In this document: one piece after another, positions 23,529-34,429 of the stretch
Numbering within the stretch: position 1 is the first letter of the stretch
How the letters are laid out: each line of letters starts with the position of its first letter
Assembly (NCBI GenBank): GCA_963971425.1
Contig: OZ020514.1
Location: 39,841,158 to 39,905,157 of the forward strand
Length of the DNA: 64,000 nt
Source: Bryoerythrophyllum caledonicum
Lineage: Eukaryota > Streptophyta > Bryopsida > Pottiales > Pottiaceae
Direction of reading: 5' to 3'
Made by a program: the position numbers and the translations under genes
Notes under the pieces: generated by a model
The model's input: the letters and a program-made list of their open reading frames with translations, nothing else
Databases searched by the model: none
Told to the model about the DNA's origin: nothing

Positions 23529-25626
23529 TTACCCCCCCGTAAGGTCGAAGGTTGCAGGCCCTCCTCCTAAGCGGGGTTGATCCTACCGCATCCGGGTGCC
23601 AGCGGTGGAAATCCCGAATCGCGTCAGCCGCATTCTGCAGATTCTCCACTGGTTCCCAAGAGTTTTCCTCGGGCCCATATCCTTCCCAACTGATTAAATA
23701 CTGTAGCTTCCGCCACCGGCTGTGCAGCCGAGAGTCCAAGACAGCATGAACCTCCCACTGAACATCCCCGTCGGGCGTAATAATCGGCGGAGGAGGTTGT
23801 CGACGCCGCCCCTTGATGGTGTCCTCGTGGTGCCACTGTAGAAGATTGACGTGAAACACATCATGAATTCGGAGGGTCTTGGGGAGCTTAAGCTTGTGAA
23901 CCAAGTCAGAAAGCCTGGCAATAATTGGAAATGGGCCAAGGAATCGTGATGCCAATTTCTTGGAAGGAGCTGTCGTTGAAATATTCTCATGTCGTAGGAA
24001 TACCTTCTCACCAACTTGGAATGTGGATTGAACCTGCACTCCTTGGTTGTAATAGTGTCGGGCTCGCACACCTGCAAGGTCAGTCATAGTCTTCACCTCG
24101 TTGTGTACGTCTTGAAGGTGCCTTATGCGGTCCTCTGCTGCTGGAACGGTGGTCGAGGTCGGAGTAGTGAAAGATAATACAGGATGATACCCGTATGTTG
24201 CATAAAACGAGGAGAAGCCGGTCGATGAATGAGTGGAGTTATTATATGCAAATTCTGCTAATGGAAGCAAGTCGGCCCAGTCATCTTGAGGTCGAGTAGT
24301 GAACATACGCAAATATTGTTCCAAGATCTAGTTTATTCTTTCTGTTTGCCCGTTGGATTGAGGATGGAACGCCGTAGTTGTAGAAGGATTAATACATAGG
24401 AGTTGACATAAGCGGCGCATGAACTTTGAGATAAAAACAGTCCCCCTGTCAGAAATAATGTCTTGGGGAGTACCGTGAAGTTTCCATATGTGTTGTAAAT
24501 ATAGTGACGCCGTGCCATTAGCACCAATGGTTTCTGTCGTAGGAATAAAGTGAGCCAGCTTGGTATTTTTGTCCACCACCACTAATATAGAATCATAACC
24601 ACTGCTCATAGGAAGTTTAACAATAAAATCCACTGTTACTTTTTTCCAAGGAGCGTCGCCGGCGGGAATAGGTTGCAAAAGCCCGTAGCGAGCATGGTGG
24701 GTGGGCTTGGAACGTTGGCAGGTGTCACAGCCATCGACGTAGCGGTGAACATAACGGCACAGTGTTGGCCGATAAAAATCCCGAGACACGTAGCGGTGAA
24801 CATAACGCACGCATCTTTACTCGAGGGTCTTGGCACGTCCTTGGTGGCCTGCAGCAGGGGCGTCGTGGCGCGAGCGCAAAATCTGACGGCGGAGTTCCTC
24901 GTGGTCGGGAACAAAAACCGCCCCTTCGAATCGGAGAAGGCCGTCCTCCCATGTGTAAGCCTGGAACCGACGGCGAATGTCTGCAGGTGCTGCCTCCAGA
25001 TTGCTTTCAAAGAACGCCAATATTGGCCTAAGCTTGGAGTCCTCTCTCAGGCTTGCCTTTATCTGAGTAAAGATGCGCGCGTTGGTCCACACCGGTTCAA
25101 GTCTTTCCAAGTAAGCTAGGCGCAAGAAAGGCCAAGGCTCCTCATCTGTCCCATCCGTGACATCTAGGCGTCGAGATAATACATCTGCCCTTCCATTCAA
25201 AGAGCCTGGCCGGTGGTGGATGGCCAAATCAAAGGCCAAAAGCATCTCAGACCAACGAGCTTGACGCCTATTGAGATGTTTTGTAAATAGAAATTGTTCT
25301 AAGTTTTTATCATCGGAAATGACAGGAACCTGGTGGGGGGAGCCCTCTAGGTAAACGCGCCAATCGTGGAATGCTAGCACAATGCTCAAAAGTTCCTTGT
25401 CGTAAATGTCATAGTTTTTTTCAGCTAGGTTCATCTTAGAACTCCGATATGCACATGGATGAAGATGTCCATCATCACCCCTTTGAGGCAAGATGCCCCC
25501 GGTGGCTGTGTCGGAAGCGTCTGTCTCTACCACAAATGGTTGCTCGAAGTTGGGGTGGATTAATACCGGGGCCTTGACGAACCGGGACCGAAGATCTGTG
25601 AAAGCAACATCGGCCGTAGGGGTCCA
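23449..25626 (-). pseudogene. Ty3/gypsy pol, RNase H - integrase - chromodomain part
   Basis: Continues the upstream pol frame after a TAG at about 25624 (CF then W). RNase H lies at 25533-25100 (VETDASDTATGGIL, DKELLSIVLAFHDWRVYLEG). Integrase lies at 24810-24250, with a DGCDTCQRSKP zinc-binding end, VDFIVKLPMS, SDRGTVFISKF and FHPQSNGQTER. A TAG at about 24325 sits where gypsy integrases have Q. After GEKVFLRHEN comes a C-terminal chromodomain (LQYLISWEGYGPEENSWEP, about 23700-23640), which marks a chromovirus. A TAA near 24815 is associated with a short duplication (RYVHRYV appears twice around 24735-24810). The reading frames are otherwise intact. The last codons overlap the LTR. Confidence 0.88.
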
Positions 25627-27096
25627 CTAAAAGCACTGGCCTTTTTGTGTTAAGTTTGTCAGGGGAACTGCAACGTGTGAATAGTCCACTATAAAGCGTC
25701 TGTAAAAATTTGTAAAACCAAGAAAAGATTGGAGTTCTTTCACCGTTGGTGGAGTCGGCCAATCCTTAATAACTTGAACTTTGTCTTGACACATCTGAAG
25801 GCTGCTAGCAGATACTGTCATGCCCAGAAATTCGACTGAGTCTTTATGAAATTCACACTTGGCGGCCTTTGCATAATGGCCATGCTTGTGTAATCTCTTC
25901 AAGACCTCGCGAACCACGGCTTGATGAGCCTCTAAATTGGTAGAAAAAATAAGTATATCATCCAAGTAAACCACCATTGAGATGTCTAATAGGACACTGA
26001 AAATATTTTGCATGTGAGCTTGGAATTGTGCCGGGGCATTGGTTAACCCAAATGGCATGACCAAATACTCATATAGCCCATAAGGAGTTTTAAAAGCCGT
26101 CTTGAATTCATGCCCAGGAGCCATGCGGATTCTATGATAAGCTTGGCAAACATCCAACTTTGAAAATATTTTTGCACCAGTTAGGCGGTCTGTGAGCTCG
26201 GGAATCAAGGGCAATGGATAACGGTTTCGCACCGTGACATTGTTGAGGTCGCGATAATCTACGCAAAATCGAATAGAGCCGTCTTTCTTCCTGGCGAAAA
26301 CAATAGGGGCTGAAACGGGGGACTTGGACCGCCGGATCCACCCTTTGCCCAAGTTTTCCTCAAGATAGCGTCGAAGCTCCTCCAACTCAATCGGGGACAT
26401 AGGGCGCAATCCCGTATTACGAGGTTCCTTGCCTTCCTTGAAGTCTATCTTCATGTCCACGGGGCCATGGTTTGGAAGCTCGTTAGCCGCCTCTTCACTG
26501 AAAGCATCGCTTAAGTCTGCATACACCGCCGGAATAGGTGCGGGCTCGACAGAGGTCACCTCAGAAATCTCCAGGCAATAAATTGTTGCTTCCCGTGTTA
26601 TCTGATGGAATACTGTCGCCCACACCCGGGTGGGGGCGGTCGTTCGTGGTCGATAATTTGTTGGTTTCTCCTCGTGGCCTTCCTCCTGGAGTAAGCCATC
26701 GAAACACATATGTTGGCAATAGAGAGAGTCGAACAACACCTTTTGCTGAGACCACCGGATGGTTGGATCATGGCGGACAAGCCAAGGGGTGCGAAGGATA
26801 CAGTCGTAGCGCCTCGTGTTGGTAATGTCCGCAAGTAGCTTCTCCTGATGACCTCCCACGGTCAAGTCCACGGTTGTTTTGTGAGTGATGAGTCCAGAAC
26901 TGATAATTCGGCCGTCAATGACGCGGACCTCCCGCGGGGTAGCTTTCAACCTGATGGTAGCATTACATCGCTTGGCAAAGTCGGGGTGCATGAACACTCC
27001 CGTTGCACCGGAGTCCACAAGCGCCACAGCCGACACATTGTTCATATGCACATTCATTGTTAGATGTTCTCCATATCTATGGTAGCATGGACACAT
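25627..27096 (-). CDS. Ty3/gypsy pol, protease and reverse transcriptase part
   Basis: A 489-codon open frame. The aspartic protease motif ALVDSGATGVFM lies near residue 27. Reverse transcriptase follows with SPVSAPIVFARKKDGSIRFC, VDYRDLNNVTVRNRYPLPLI, LDVCQAYHRIRM, MPFGLTNAPAQFQ and catalytic YLDD (VVYLDDILIF), then the connection region FLGFTNFYRRFI. It stops at a TAG in the linker to RNase H. Together with flanking LTRs 203 bp long, the order PR-RT-RH-IN-chromodomain places it in Ty3/gypsy. It is probably defective because of downstream stops. Confidence 0.92.
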   Translation of the reverse strand: MCPCYHRYGEHLTMNVHMNNVSAVALVDSGATGVFMHPDFAKRCNATIRLKATPREVRVIDGRIISSGLITHKTTVDLTVGGHQEKLLADITNTRRYDCILRTPWLVRHDPTIRWSQQKVLFDSLYCQHMCFDGLLQEEGHEEKPTNYRPRTTAPTRVWATVFHQITREATIYCLEISEVTSVEPAPIPAVYADLSDAFSEEAANELPNHGPVDMKIDFKEGKEPRNTGLRPMSPIELEELRRYLEENLGKGWIRRSKSPVSAPIVFARKKDGSIRFCVDYRDLNNVTVRNRYPLPLIPELTDRLTGAKIFSKLDVCQAYHRIRMAPGHEFKTAFKTPYGLYEYLVMPFGLTNAPAQFQAHMQNIFSVLLDISMVVYLDDILIFSTNLEAHQAVVREVLKRLHKHGHYAKAAKCEFHKDSVEFLGMTVSASSLQMCQDKVQVIKDWPTPPTVKELQSFLGFTNFYRRFIVDYSHVAVPLTNLTQKGQCF

Positions 27097-27228
27097 AAAG
27101 CCAAAATATAATTTTCTATATTTATATAAGAGTAGTTACATGTAGTAGAGTCATTTGAATTTGGGCATAGAGGTGTATTATGTGCCTCCTTATTAGTGCC
27201 CGGGTACTGCCTCCAAGTGTTTAGTCCC

Positions 27229-28273
27229 GGGCTGCTCCTTTTCCCAAGCCTTCATCGCCAGTAGCAGCCAACGTAAGGGGCTTGGAAGGATTAGTAGGAC
27301 ACCGTGAACGTATGTGGCCCATCTTCCCGCACCCCCAACACCTTCCTTGACGTTGATACTCCAATCTGTCGGCCGCTGTTTTAGCAAGAGCCGTGGATGC
27401 GGTGTACGTGGCATCTTATTCCATGGGAGTGGGACCGGTTGACATCGAAGGTGGCCGGGATCGTGCAGCATATTCTCGTGGTGCCAAAGTAGACCCCAGA
27501 GGTCGCCAATGTTGTTGTCGCATCCATAGTCGATCGTCAATTCATGAAGCCATAGACATCCATTTGTGGAGAGTGCGAGGTTGAGTCTCGGCGGTTGCTA
27601 TGGAGTCGAGAAGGTTGTCCTTTAAACCAGCGCGAAACCGAGCCACGAGACTTGGCTCATTCCACTCCACTTGGGCCGCATGTTTGTTGAATGTTGAGAT
27701 ATAAGTAGCCACGGCGCTAGTCTGTCGAATGTTTGCAAGGCGGTCCTCAGCATTGCCTCGTCGGTCTATCTCGCCGTAAACAACCACAATAGCTCCCCGG
27801 AAGGCCTCGTAATTGTGCAATAAATCATGAGGTCTTCCTTCATCCAAGGCTTGAAGGATGGGCATAGCCCAGTTCTGGGCCGCCCGTGTTAAGTAGGAGA
27901 GAGCATACGCTACTTTGTCTTCGTCAGAATTATAAGTGCCAGGGTTGCCTCGAAAAACCAGACGAAGTTGGGCAAACCACTTGTACACCTCTCCTCCCTT
28001 TTTGCCGGTGAACTTATCCGGTTTCGCCACCTTGAGTTCTTTGCCGCGGTGGTATTCCCCTCGATACATGTTGGGAGTTGATACCGCGGTTTCTCCACCA
28101 TGCAATAGTGTAGAAAGAGGAGGAGTTGCTCGCTCAGAAATTTGTTGCACCATATGAAGAATCGCCGCTTGGAAGACGTTCTGAATCTGTTGTTGTATAA
28201 ACATAGCCCAGTCGGGCCCTACTCCATCCGGCACAGGCGGGGCACCTTTCGTGTTAAGTCTTTCTTGATCCAT
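27229..28273 (-). pseudogene. Ty3/gypsy gag with CCHC zinc knuckle
   Basis: The 243-codon frame 27542-28273 begins MDQERLNTKGAPP and contains a capsid-type region (KPDKFTGKKGGEVYKWFAQL, ALSYLTRAAQNWA, FRAGLKDNLLDSI). A frameshift near 27540-27500 separates it from the nucleocapsid part, where CWGCGKMGHIRSRC (about 27345-27300) is a canonical CX2CX4HX4C knuckle, followed by a stop near 27229. Gag therefore spans two frames and is broken or relies on an unseen variant. Confidence 0.8.
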
Positions 28274-29128
28274 GGTTACTGGTCCTTATTTTCTGTAATA
28301 CATTGCGTCAATATTGCACTTGAATAATTTTTAAACGAAGAGAGCAAAAATTCGGTGTGCTGATCCATAAATTCGGCGATACCTAAAATGCACCATCACG
28401 ATACATAAAATTCGGCGTGAATTACATAAATTGATCGTGCATACCTAAAATTCGGTGATACTTCACAGTCGAATTACTGCGTTTCTGGCTCATAGCAATC
28501 CCGATGACCTTCCCATAAAATTCTGATATAATCCTGCATAAAATTCTGCATAAAATTCTGATAAAATTCTGATATAAAATTCCAATATAAAATTCCGCTA
28601 TAAAATTCCAATATAAAATTCCGATATGAAATTCCAATATAAAACTCCGATATAAAATTCCAATATAAAATTTTGATATAAAATTCCGATATAAAATTCT
28701 GGTGCATAAAATTTTCAACACAAGGATGTCCGTTCTTGAGAGCGTTGTTGTAACATGAACCACAACGATCACAATGGAAATAGTTGCCTCGGCCACCAAT
28801 TGTGCTTCACATCTTGCTCATAATCACACAGCGAACAAATAACCTTCTCAACACGGTGCCGCGGAATCTCGTGGCGCTTTGAATCGTCAACCTCGTCAGA
28901 GTTCTTCGCTTCATTGTGACAGTGACGACAATCGAAGACCTCATTGCAGCATGGCGCTTGAATCCGACATCTCCTTCTATAATGTTTGCAGCCTGCGAGC
29001 ACTCCTTAAATCCCGACATTGATACTCATGGAATTTCGAACCCTAATTTTCTTTTCCTGCCGTCTCATCCTCTTGCCTTCATGTCTTGCATGATTCCTAA
29101 GAGCGTGAACACTCGTGACTTGATATAA
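28274..29128 (-). other. Leader of the gypsy element, with a tandem repeat
   Basis: Untranslated region between 5' LTR and gag. It contains about a dozen copies of a 15-16 bp unit ATAAAATTCCGATAT (28516-28720), and looser ATAAAATTCGG words from 28360. No convincing tRNA primer site was recognised next to the LTR at 29128. Confidence 0.6.
28516..28720. repeat. Tandem ATAAAATTCCGATAT array
   Basis: The unit is 15-16 bp with alternating ATTCCA / ATTCCG variants, each unit being weakly palindromic. It lies inside the gypsy leader. Confidence 0.8.
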
Positions 29129-29331
29129 TGTTAGGTATCCATTCATGTCGACGTTCTTACATCATGAACCAAGGTTTCTTACAGGATATTTTTTAGTAAT
29201 ATTCATAAGTAAACAAGATGACAAGTGAGAGGGAAGGCCTCCTCTCACTTGCTATAAGGAAGACACCACAACAGTTCTAACTACCTCTTTGCTAAGCACT
29301 AGTAAGTCCAGACGAGTGTCTACTCGTAACA
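29129..29331 (-). repeat. 5' LTR of Ty3/gypsy element
   Basis: A 203-bp direct repeat of 23326-23528 with about four differences seen by eye. It is the 5' LTR because the coding strand is minus. Confidence 0.88.
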
Positions 29332-29346
29332 AATCTCCACGCCATC

Positions 29347-31710
29347 TCAGGAAGAAGTCCGAGCTTGAGGAGTTGGAGAAGACGTGGAGCAATCGGTAGC
29401 AAGAAGCCTGGCAAGTGTATCTGCAGCCGAGTGTTGCTCACGATCGGAGATAGCCCCCAATGCAGTGTTGGTACTAGGCTGAGATGATGCATCTACCTCC
29501 ATTGGCATCGCGCCGGACATAGAACGCTGAACATCGTCTGATGGAACTTTCGGTGGAGATAAACGTACAATCGGACAAGTCAATCTCGTCCTAGAGCCAG
29601 ATTTTTCCGGAGGATATACTCCGTCGTGTATATAAATACTGGCTTCTTATATTTTGAAACAGACGGTTTTGGCAACGGCGCAACAACTGCCTCGATGTCC
29701 AATGGCAACTTTTCAACAAGGGCCTCAACAGAGTTGTCCTCAATACCTTCATCGGCCGTTCGACTCACATCTCCATGCTCGATGTCGCACAACGACGCCA
29801 CTCCATCCATCGCCTCCGTATGAGCAGCTTGACGTACCACCACGTCTTCACCAGTGCATGCACTCACGTCCTGGATATTAGGCCACCGTCGAGCATTCCC
29901 AATGGAGGGATCCTCCTTCGTACATAACCCCGACAGCATAGATTTAGGATAGAGAATTAGAATATGATAGAATTAGGGTGCTCAAATTTTTGTATTAAAA
30001 ACGGGCAAAGGTAAGACCAATGTGGATCGAAAGATCTTCCTATCCTCCAGTACTCACTGAGGAATGAAGGATCCTCTAATCCACAAAGACTAACCGAGGA
30101 ACTTCTAAAACAAAAGATTTACAATAATAAACAAAAAAAATTACAATAGTAAACCCAAAAAATTCCATACTAGATTACTGAGCATCTAAATAATTGTTAT
30201 AAACCGTCAGAAGATTAGTTGTTTTGGTGATTGAGTTTGGAGTTAGCCACTGCATCATACTTGAGAACTATGCAGAGAGGAGCCTTTTCCTACAGGAGCC
30301 TGAGACGGTATAAACTCGTCATGCTGATGGGATAGCGGCTCCTTTGAGGCTTTCTTCTTTAAGATCTTATTCTTTTGAGGCTGGCTAACTTGGACCTCCT
30401 CCTCGTCCTCCGGCTCGTCCTCTTGCTCGTCCTCCCGCTCGTCCTCCCCCTCGTCCTCCGTGCTCAATTCTTCATCAGATGGCTCTTGCCGACGTTTCAT
30501 CCGCATCTCCGGGTTGATGTCCTCCTCCTCATCTTCGTTCTCCTGCTCTTCTTCCTCGTCCTCATTTGCCTCCTCCCTGTGCGTTTGCCTAGACACCACA
30601 ATCACCTCTTGCTCGTCGGCAGAGACCAAATTCTTACGATCGTGCCCTCTCTTGGAGGCCCGCTCCTTCTTCTTGGGTTGTCTGTCCCTGGGCTCTATCA
30701 TCATGGGCTCCTTCATCTTGGGCTGCTTCTTCCTGGTTCGTTTCTCTTGTTCAGGAACTGTTACTGCAGCCACTTTTCGAGAGTCCCAGATACCTGTGGC
30801 CGTCCTTGTGGCAGCCAGACGTTCGTCCTTCGAATAGACGACCTCGATGACTTGCGCGCCCTTTCTCTGCAAGCAAAATCGAGCGACATAAATGAAAACT
30901 TGGAATGCCAACAATCACAATGCAACAACGAAAATCACACACATCATAGCATACCGCGGGGAGATCGAAATATATTCCTATCCACATACCAAACCAAGCC
31001 AGGTTATTACAGGGCCTCCACCGATGTTCACAATGACATTCTTGGGCGCCGCAAGTGTCCCAATAATATCATCAACCGCGTCGATATTGAAATTCGCCCA
31101 CCTGAGCTGATTCCACTGCGTTGTCGCATTCTTGAAATCCGATGCGGATACTACAGACTTGAATGGCATGTCGTTCCCAAAAAATCGACGAAAGGATGCC
31201 GTAGGCTGGCAACCCTGTTCATTCCCATAGACAAAATTGAAGTAGAGAGGAAGTGTCAATTCAAGAGTTGGAGGTCTCTTGAAGCCCTCAATACCCTCCG
31301 TGATATATAAAGTCAATGAAAAATTCCATGGTTTGATCTCGTGAACCGTCAAACCCTTCTCCGCAATAGCATTGGCAACCTCCAGCATACCATCTTGGTC
31401 GGTGATAAACACGCCAGGATTACAAGCCCTCCAAAATTGATGCTCATCCTTGTACTCCATGGCTTGCAAAGTTTTCACGACCCGCTCATAGATATCGTTG
31501 AAAATGGATTCACGGCCAGTATCTCGATCATTGAAGAAGGAAACAAACACCACTTTTGCATCCATCGCCAACCATCCCTTCTCCAATAATGTGGACAAGC
31601 GGGTAGACTTCTCAACATCCCTAGTAAGCCTATCCATGGTGTTGCACCTATAATAGGCGGAAAACAACTCAACGGCAGTCGACGGCTCTAGCAGACGTTC
31701 CTGCGATGAA
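29347..31710 (-). pseudogene. ParB/MTase-like gene copy II, methyltransferase-like C-terminal half
   Basis: Minus strand. A 229-codon frame from 31667 contains GWLAMDAKVVFVSFF and DQDGMLEVANAIAEKGLTV. It ends PKNVIVNIGGGPVITWLGL at a GTATGT donor (exon end 30990). The next exon begins at 30866 with RKGAQVIEVVYSKDERL. Across this intron the sequence aligns with motif I and the following strand (GDIVLD...GRHIVAFEDD) of copy III and of bacterial beta-class DNA methyltransferases (VLDPFxGSGT...G.E.D). GGG is kept but the Asp-Pro-Phe is not. The tail is highly charged: basic (EKRTRKKQPKMKEP) then long Glu/Asp runs to 30255. Further frames at 29580-29939 and 29347-29583 lie downstream with a frameshift between them; their link to this gene is uncertain. 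The gypsy LTR abuts the 3' side. Confidence 0.55.
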
Positions 31711-31729
31711 ATTTGCCTCTACTTGTGGG

Positions 31730-32560
31730 CTATCTCAATGTAGCGGTTTCGGGCACCGACTCCCTCTGCACCGACCGACTCCTCTTTTGGGGCTGGGGAA
31801 CTGGCTCCGGTGCTAAAACTTCTATGACCTCCATGCCTTCTTTGTCGGATGTTAGCTTTGGCCCTCTGTAGGTCTGGATGCTCAGTAGCTCTTTGTACTC
31901 GTCATGCTCTCCCGGAGTAAGGACGTCGTGCTGGGCATAGAAATGAATGAGGTAAGAGGGTAGGGAGGTTCCAGCCTTCTTTACCTTTTGGAGGTCCTTT
32001 ACCATCCGGGTGATCATCTCGCTCATAAGCGATGCCCAATCTACTCTCAACTTCCCTCTCATGGACTCTAGAATGGTGGTTGCCCATTTAGACACTACCC
32101 GTTTTGGTTTCTCCGGGTGGAAAATGGAGTTTAAAAATCTTACCACAATTTGTGCGTCTTGGTGCCGCAAGTCGTGAGTGCTATATCCTTCCTTTGGGTC
32201 GGCTTGCTTCGTGAACTCGTCTCCAAGATCTCGTCATTCCGCTATGCCGTCTTCACGTCCCCACTCGCGAATGCGTAGGTGTGCCGTCATTCCGGTACCC
32301 CCCAGGTTTCAAGATGAGCGCAAATTGTGCCGTCGTATTGGTTGTCCGGAGTTCCGAAGAGCTCCACCACCAACTTCATGTCCTTCACGCCCCATGCAAC
32401 TTTGAGCAGTCTGTGGCACCCCATATTGCCGAGGTAGAGGTCGAAGACCGCTAGCTCCTCCAGATCTGTCGGTATTACTGGCGATACCCGCTGCACCAAC
32501 ATGGGGTTGTAGTCCCCCTAGTTGCCCGGGAAGGTCCCTCATCCGCCATACCTACAGAAC
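31730..32560 (-). pseudogene. Unrecognised coding region within locus II
   Basis: Minus-strand frames 32287-32502 (LAVFDLYLGNMGCHRLLKVA, ELFGTPDNQYDGTI) and 31730-32170 (IVVRFLNSIFHPEKPKRVVS, WASLMSEMITRMVKDLQKV, YLIHFYAQHDVLTPGEHDEY) have amino-acid composition and predicted helices of a real protein but no family I can name. A frameshift and a stop separate them. The region lies between the ParB-like and MTase-like parts of copy II. It may be its middle domain, or a separate gene starting MADEGPSRATRG near 32553. Confidence 0.4.
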
Positions 32561-32769
32561 AACTATTTTCTCCCTCATAGTCTCTCTTGTCAGAGCTGCA
32601 CGCAGCGACCTCACCAAAAATCCTCTCTACCAGAAACACTTTTGACCTAAATCGATCAAGAAGATAAGAATGCAGGGAAGAGGAAGAGAAAGAGATAGAC
32701 AGAGAGCAAAGAAGTGGAAGATGACAAAAAACGCCTCCTACTCTTATACCTCTGTTGGTGTACAAATGG

Positions 32770-33088
32770 TTGAGGTCATGATGGCATTTCTGGTTTCCAG
32801 ATTTCTCCCGGTTTTGGATGCTTCCGGTTCGGGAATGTTCCGGTCGTGACGGTTTCTGCCGGATCCGGTTGTATCGGAACTTCTAGATTAAGCATTCCGT
32901 TAGAGCTTAAAAGAAACTTGCCCACCCCCTATAAATCTTATTTGCTGATTCTACTTTCCTACCGTACTAATCTATCTTTTTATTTTCTAGTACTAATTTT
33001 TTATTTTTTTTGCCCGATTTTTAGGTTAACTTCCGAAACCTTGAAGAAACAAATTCCCACAATATAATTTTGGGGGAGGTTTCCGATC
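32770..33088. other. Spacer with CCGGTTCCGG-like words
   Basis: 32790-32885 is rich in TTCCGGTT/GGATCCGG words; the rest is A+T rich. It may be an intron or insertion within locus II. No gene is supported. Confidence 0.35.
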
Positions 33089-34345
33089 TCATACCACTTC
33101 ACTCTGCATGTTTGCAGCTGCTGAATGAAACTCTGCTTCTTCCGCAGACCCGTCAAATCTTGGTTGAAAGCGCGAGAGTTGTAGTAGGGTCATGTCTTTG
33201 GGGTCCGATTTGGTCCAAACCGGGATGACTGAGAAGTAGGAGATCTCTTCAAGCGACCACGTAGATGGCAATTCGTGTGACAAAATTTTGTACGCCTCCA
33301 TGGTAAGGTGACCACCAATTATGTAGAATTGCGTTGAGTCCCTAAAGCAATCCTCCTTCCTTGGCTTGGTCTCGAAGAACTCCACCTTATTTCCTTCACG
33401 TTTTTCCTTCATTGACAGGTCTCGAATGTGAATCTCAGGTGCCGTTGCCTTCGAGGATGCGCGAACTACGTTGATGATTCCTTCAAGCCATTCTTTCTAG
33501 ATGTCTATGTATACTAGTCTTCCAGGGGGGCCTTATGCACGTTGTTGAAATGAACAAGCTTCTAGACATCCTTCTTTGAGATAGGGTCTTCTACTGTCAA
33601 TGGCTTATTCTTGTGTATGTAAACATTTTTGAACGCGTCATCGAGGACCTTGCTAATAGCTTCCACTTCAATCCGTTTCATTCTGGTGAAGTCAGCCTGT
33701 GTGAAGTTCAGGCACTTTTTGATCGTGAGGCTTGGCTCATCGGCCTTCGCTTTCATTCCCTTCTCCGCCCGCGACAAGGAACCTGGAGTCGAAGTCTTTA
33801 AGGTGGTCTTGTGTTTTCTTCCCAGAGCCGATGTTGGTGTCAGAGACAGTATGGAAGTAAGGGCCAGAACGGGCTTTCGCGCATTTGCTTGTGCTTCTGC
33901 CATCCACTTCCGCAGCTCCATAATGTACTCCGGCGTCCAAATATCACCCGTGGGAGGGGGGAATAGAAAGTTCTCATTCTGGCAGGTCTCTACCAATGTT
34001 TTCGATATCTTAGATGTGTCTAGGATCAAGCCGTATATGAGAGCATCGGTGGAAGAGTCCTTGTTCTCTTAGATGACAATGAGACAGACCTCGTCATCAA
34101 GACTGTGCATCTCTAGAACCTGGAGACCAATGTCGGGGTGTGCTCGTCTACCAAGCCTAAGCTGAGGGACGAATTCCCAAGCTCATTCAGGGATTTTTAT
34201 TAGCTTGATGCTAGACTTGGTCATGCTCAGACGACATTCGTATACGTAGCCAACATTGTGTACCCCTCTGTAGACAAACTCGGGAAGCCAATACTCCACT
34301 AATGCCTCAAGTTTCCCAGGAGGACTTTCCATCAGAAGTGTGGTT
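33089..34345 (-). pseudogene. ParB/MTase-like gene copy II, N-terminal half with ParB-like domain
   Basis: Minus strand. It begins MESPPGKLEALVEYWLPEF near 34334 and reads in one frame through an in-frame TGA (about 34187) and a TAA (about 34070) into the frame 33562-34029 (ENFLFPPPTGDIWTPEYIME, then Lys/Ser-rich linker, then FTRMKRIEVEAISKVLDDAF). A second segment, 33089-33412, contains FYIIGGHLTMEAYKIL (about 33283-33330) followed by YFSVIPVWTKSDPK. This aligns with FYVWDGNHRFSAWW of copy III and with the G-x-H signature of ParB/sulfiredoxin-like domains. The N-terminal region aligns with copy I (VVENYRRLW...). The two stops show that it is not expressed as a full protein. Confidence 0.58.
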
Positions 34346-34429
34346 GACCATGAATCCGTGCAAGAAGGTTATGAAACAACACACCGGTAATTAGCATTCA
34401 GTAAAAGCATCTGATTATCTTTGTAGTGC

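Noticed and set aside
28422-28799. 125-codon minus-strand frame with repeated YIGILYRNF-type peptides
   Set aside because: It is produced by the ATAAAATTCCGATAT tandem array in the gypsy leader, whose unit length keeps the frame open by chance.
30375-31310. 311-codon plus-strand frame rich in Leu and Val
   Set aside because: It is the complement of the Glu/Asp/Lys-rich tail and methyltransferase-like exon of copy II; the minus strand has splice sites and alignable motifs, the plus strand none.
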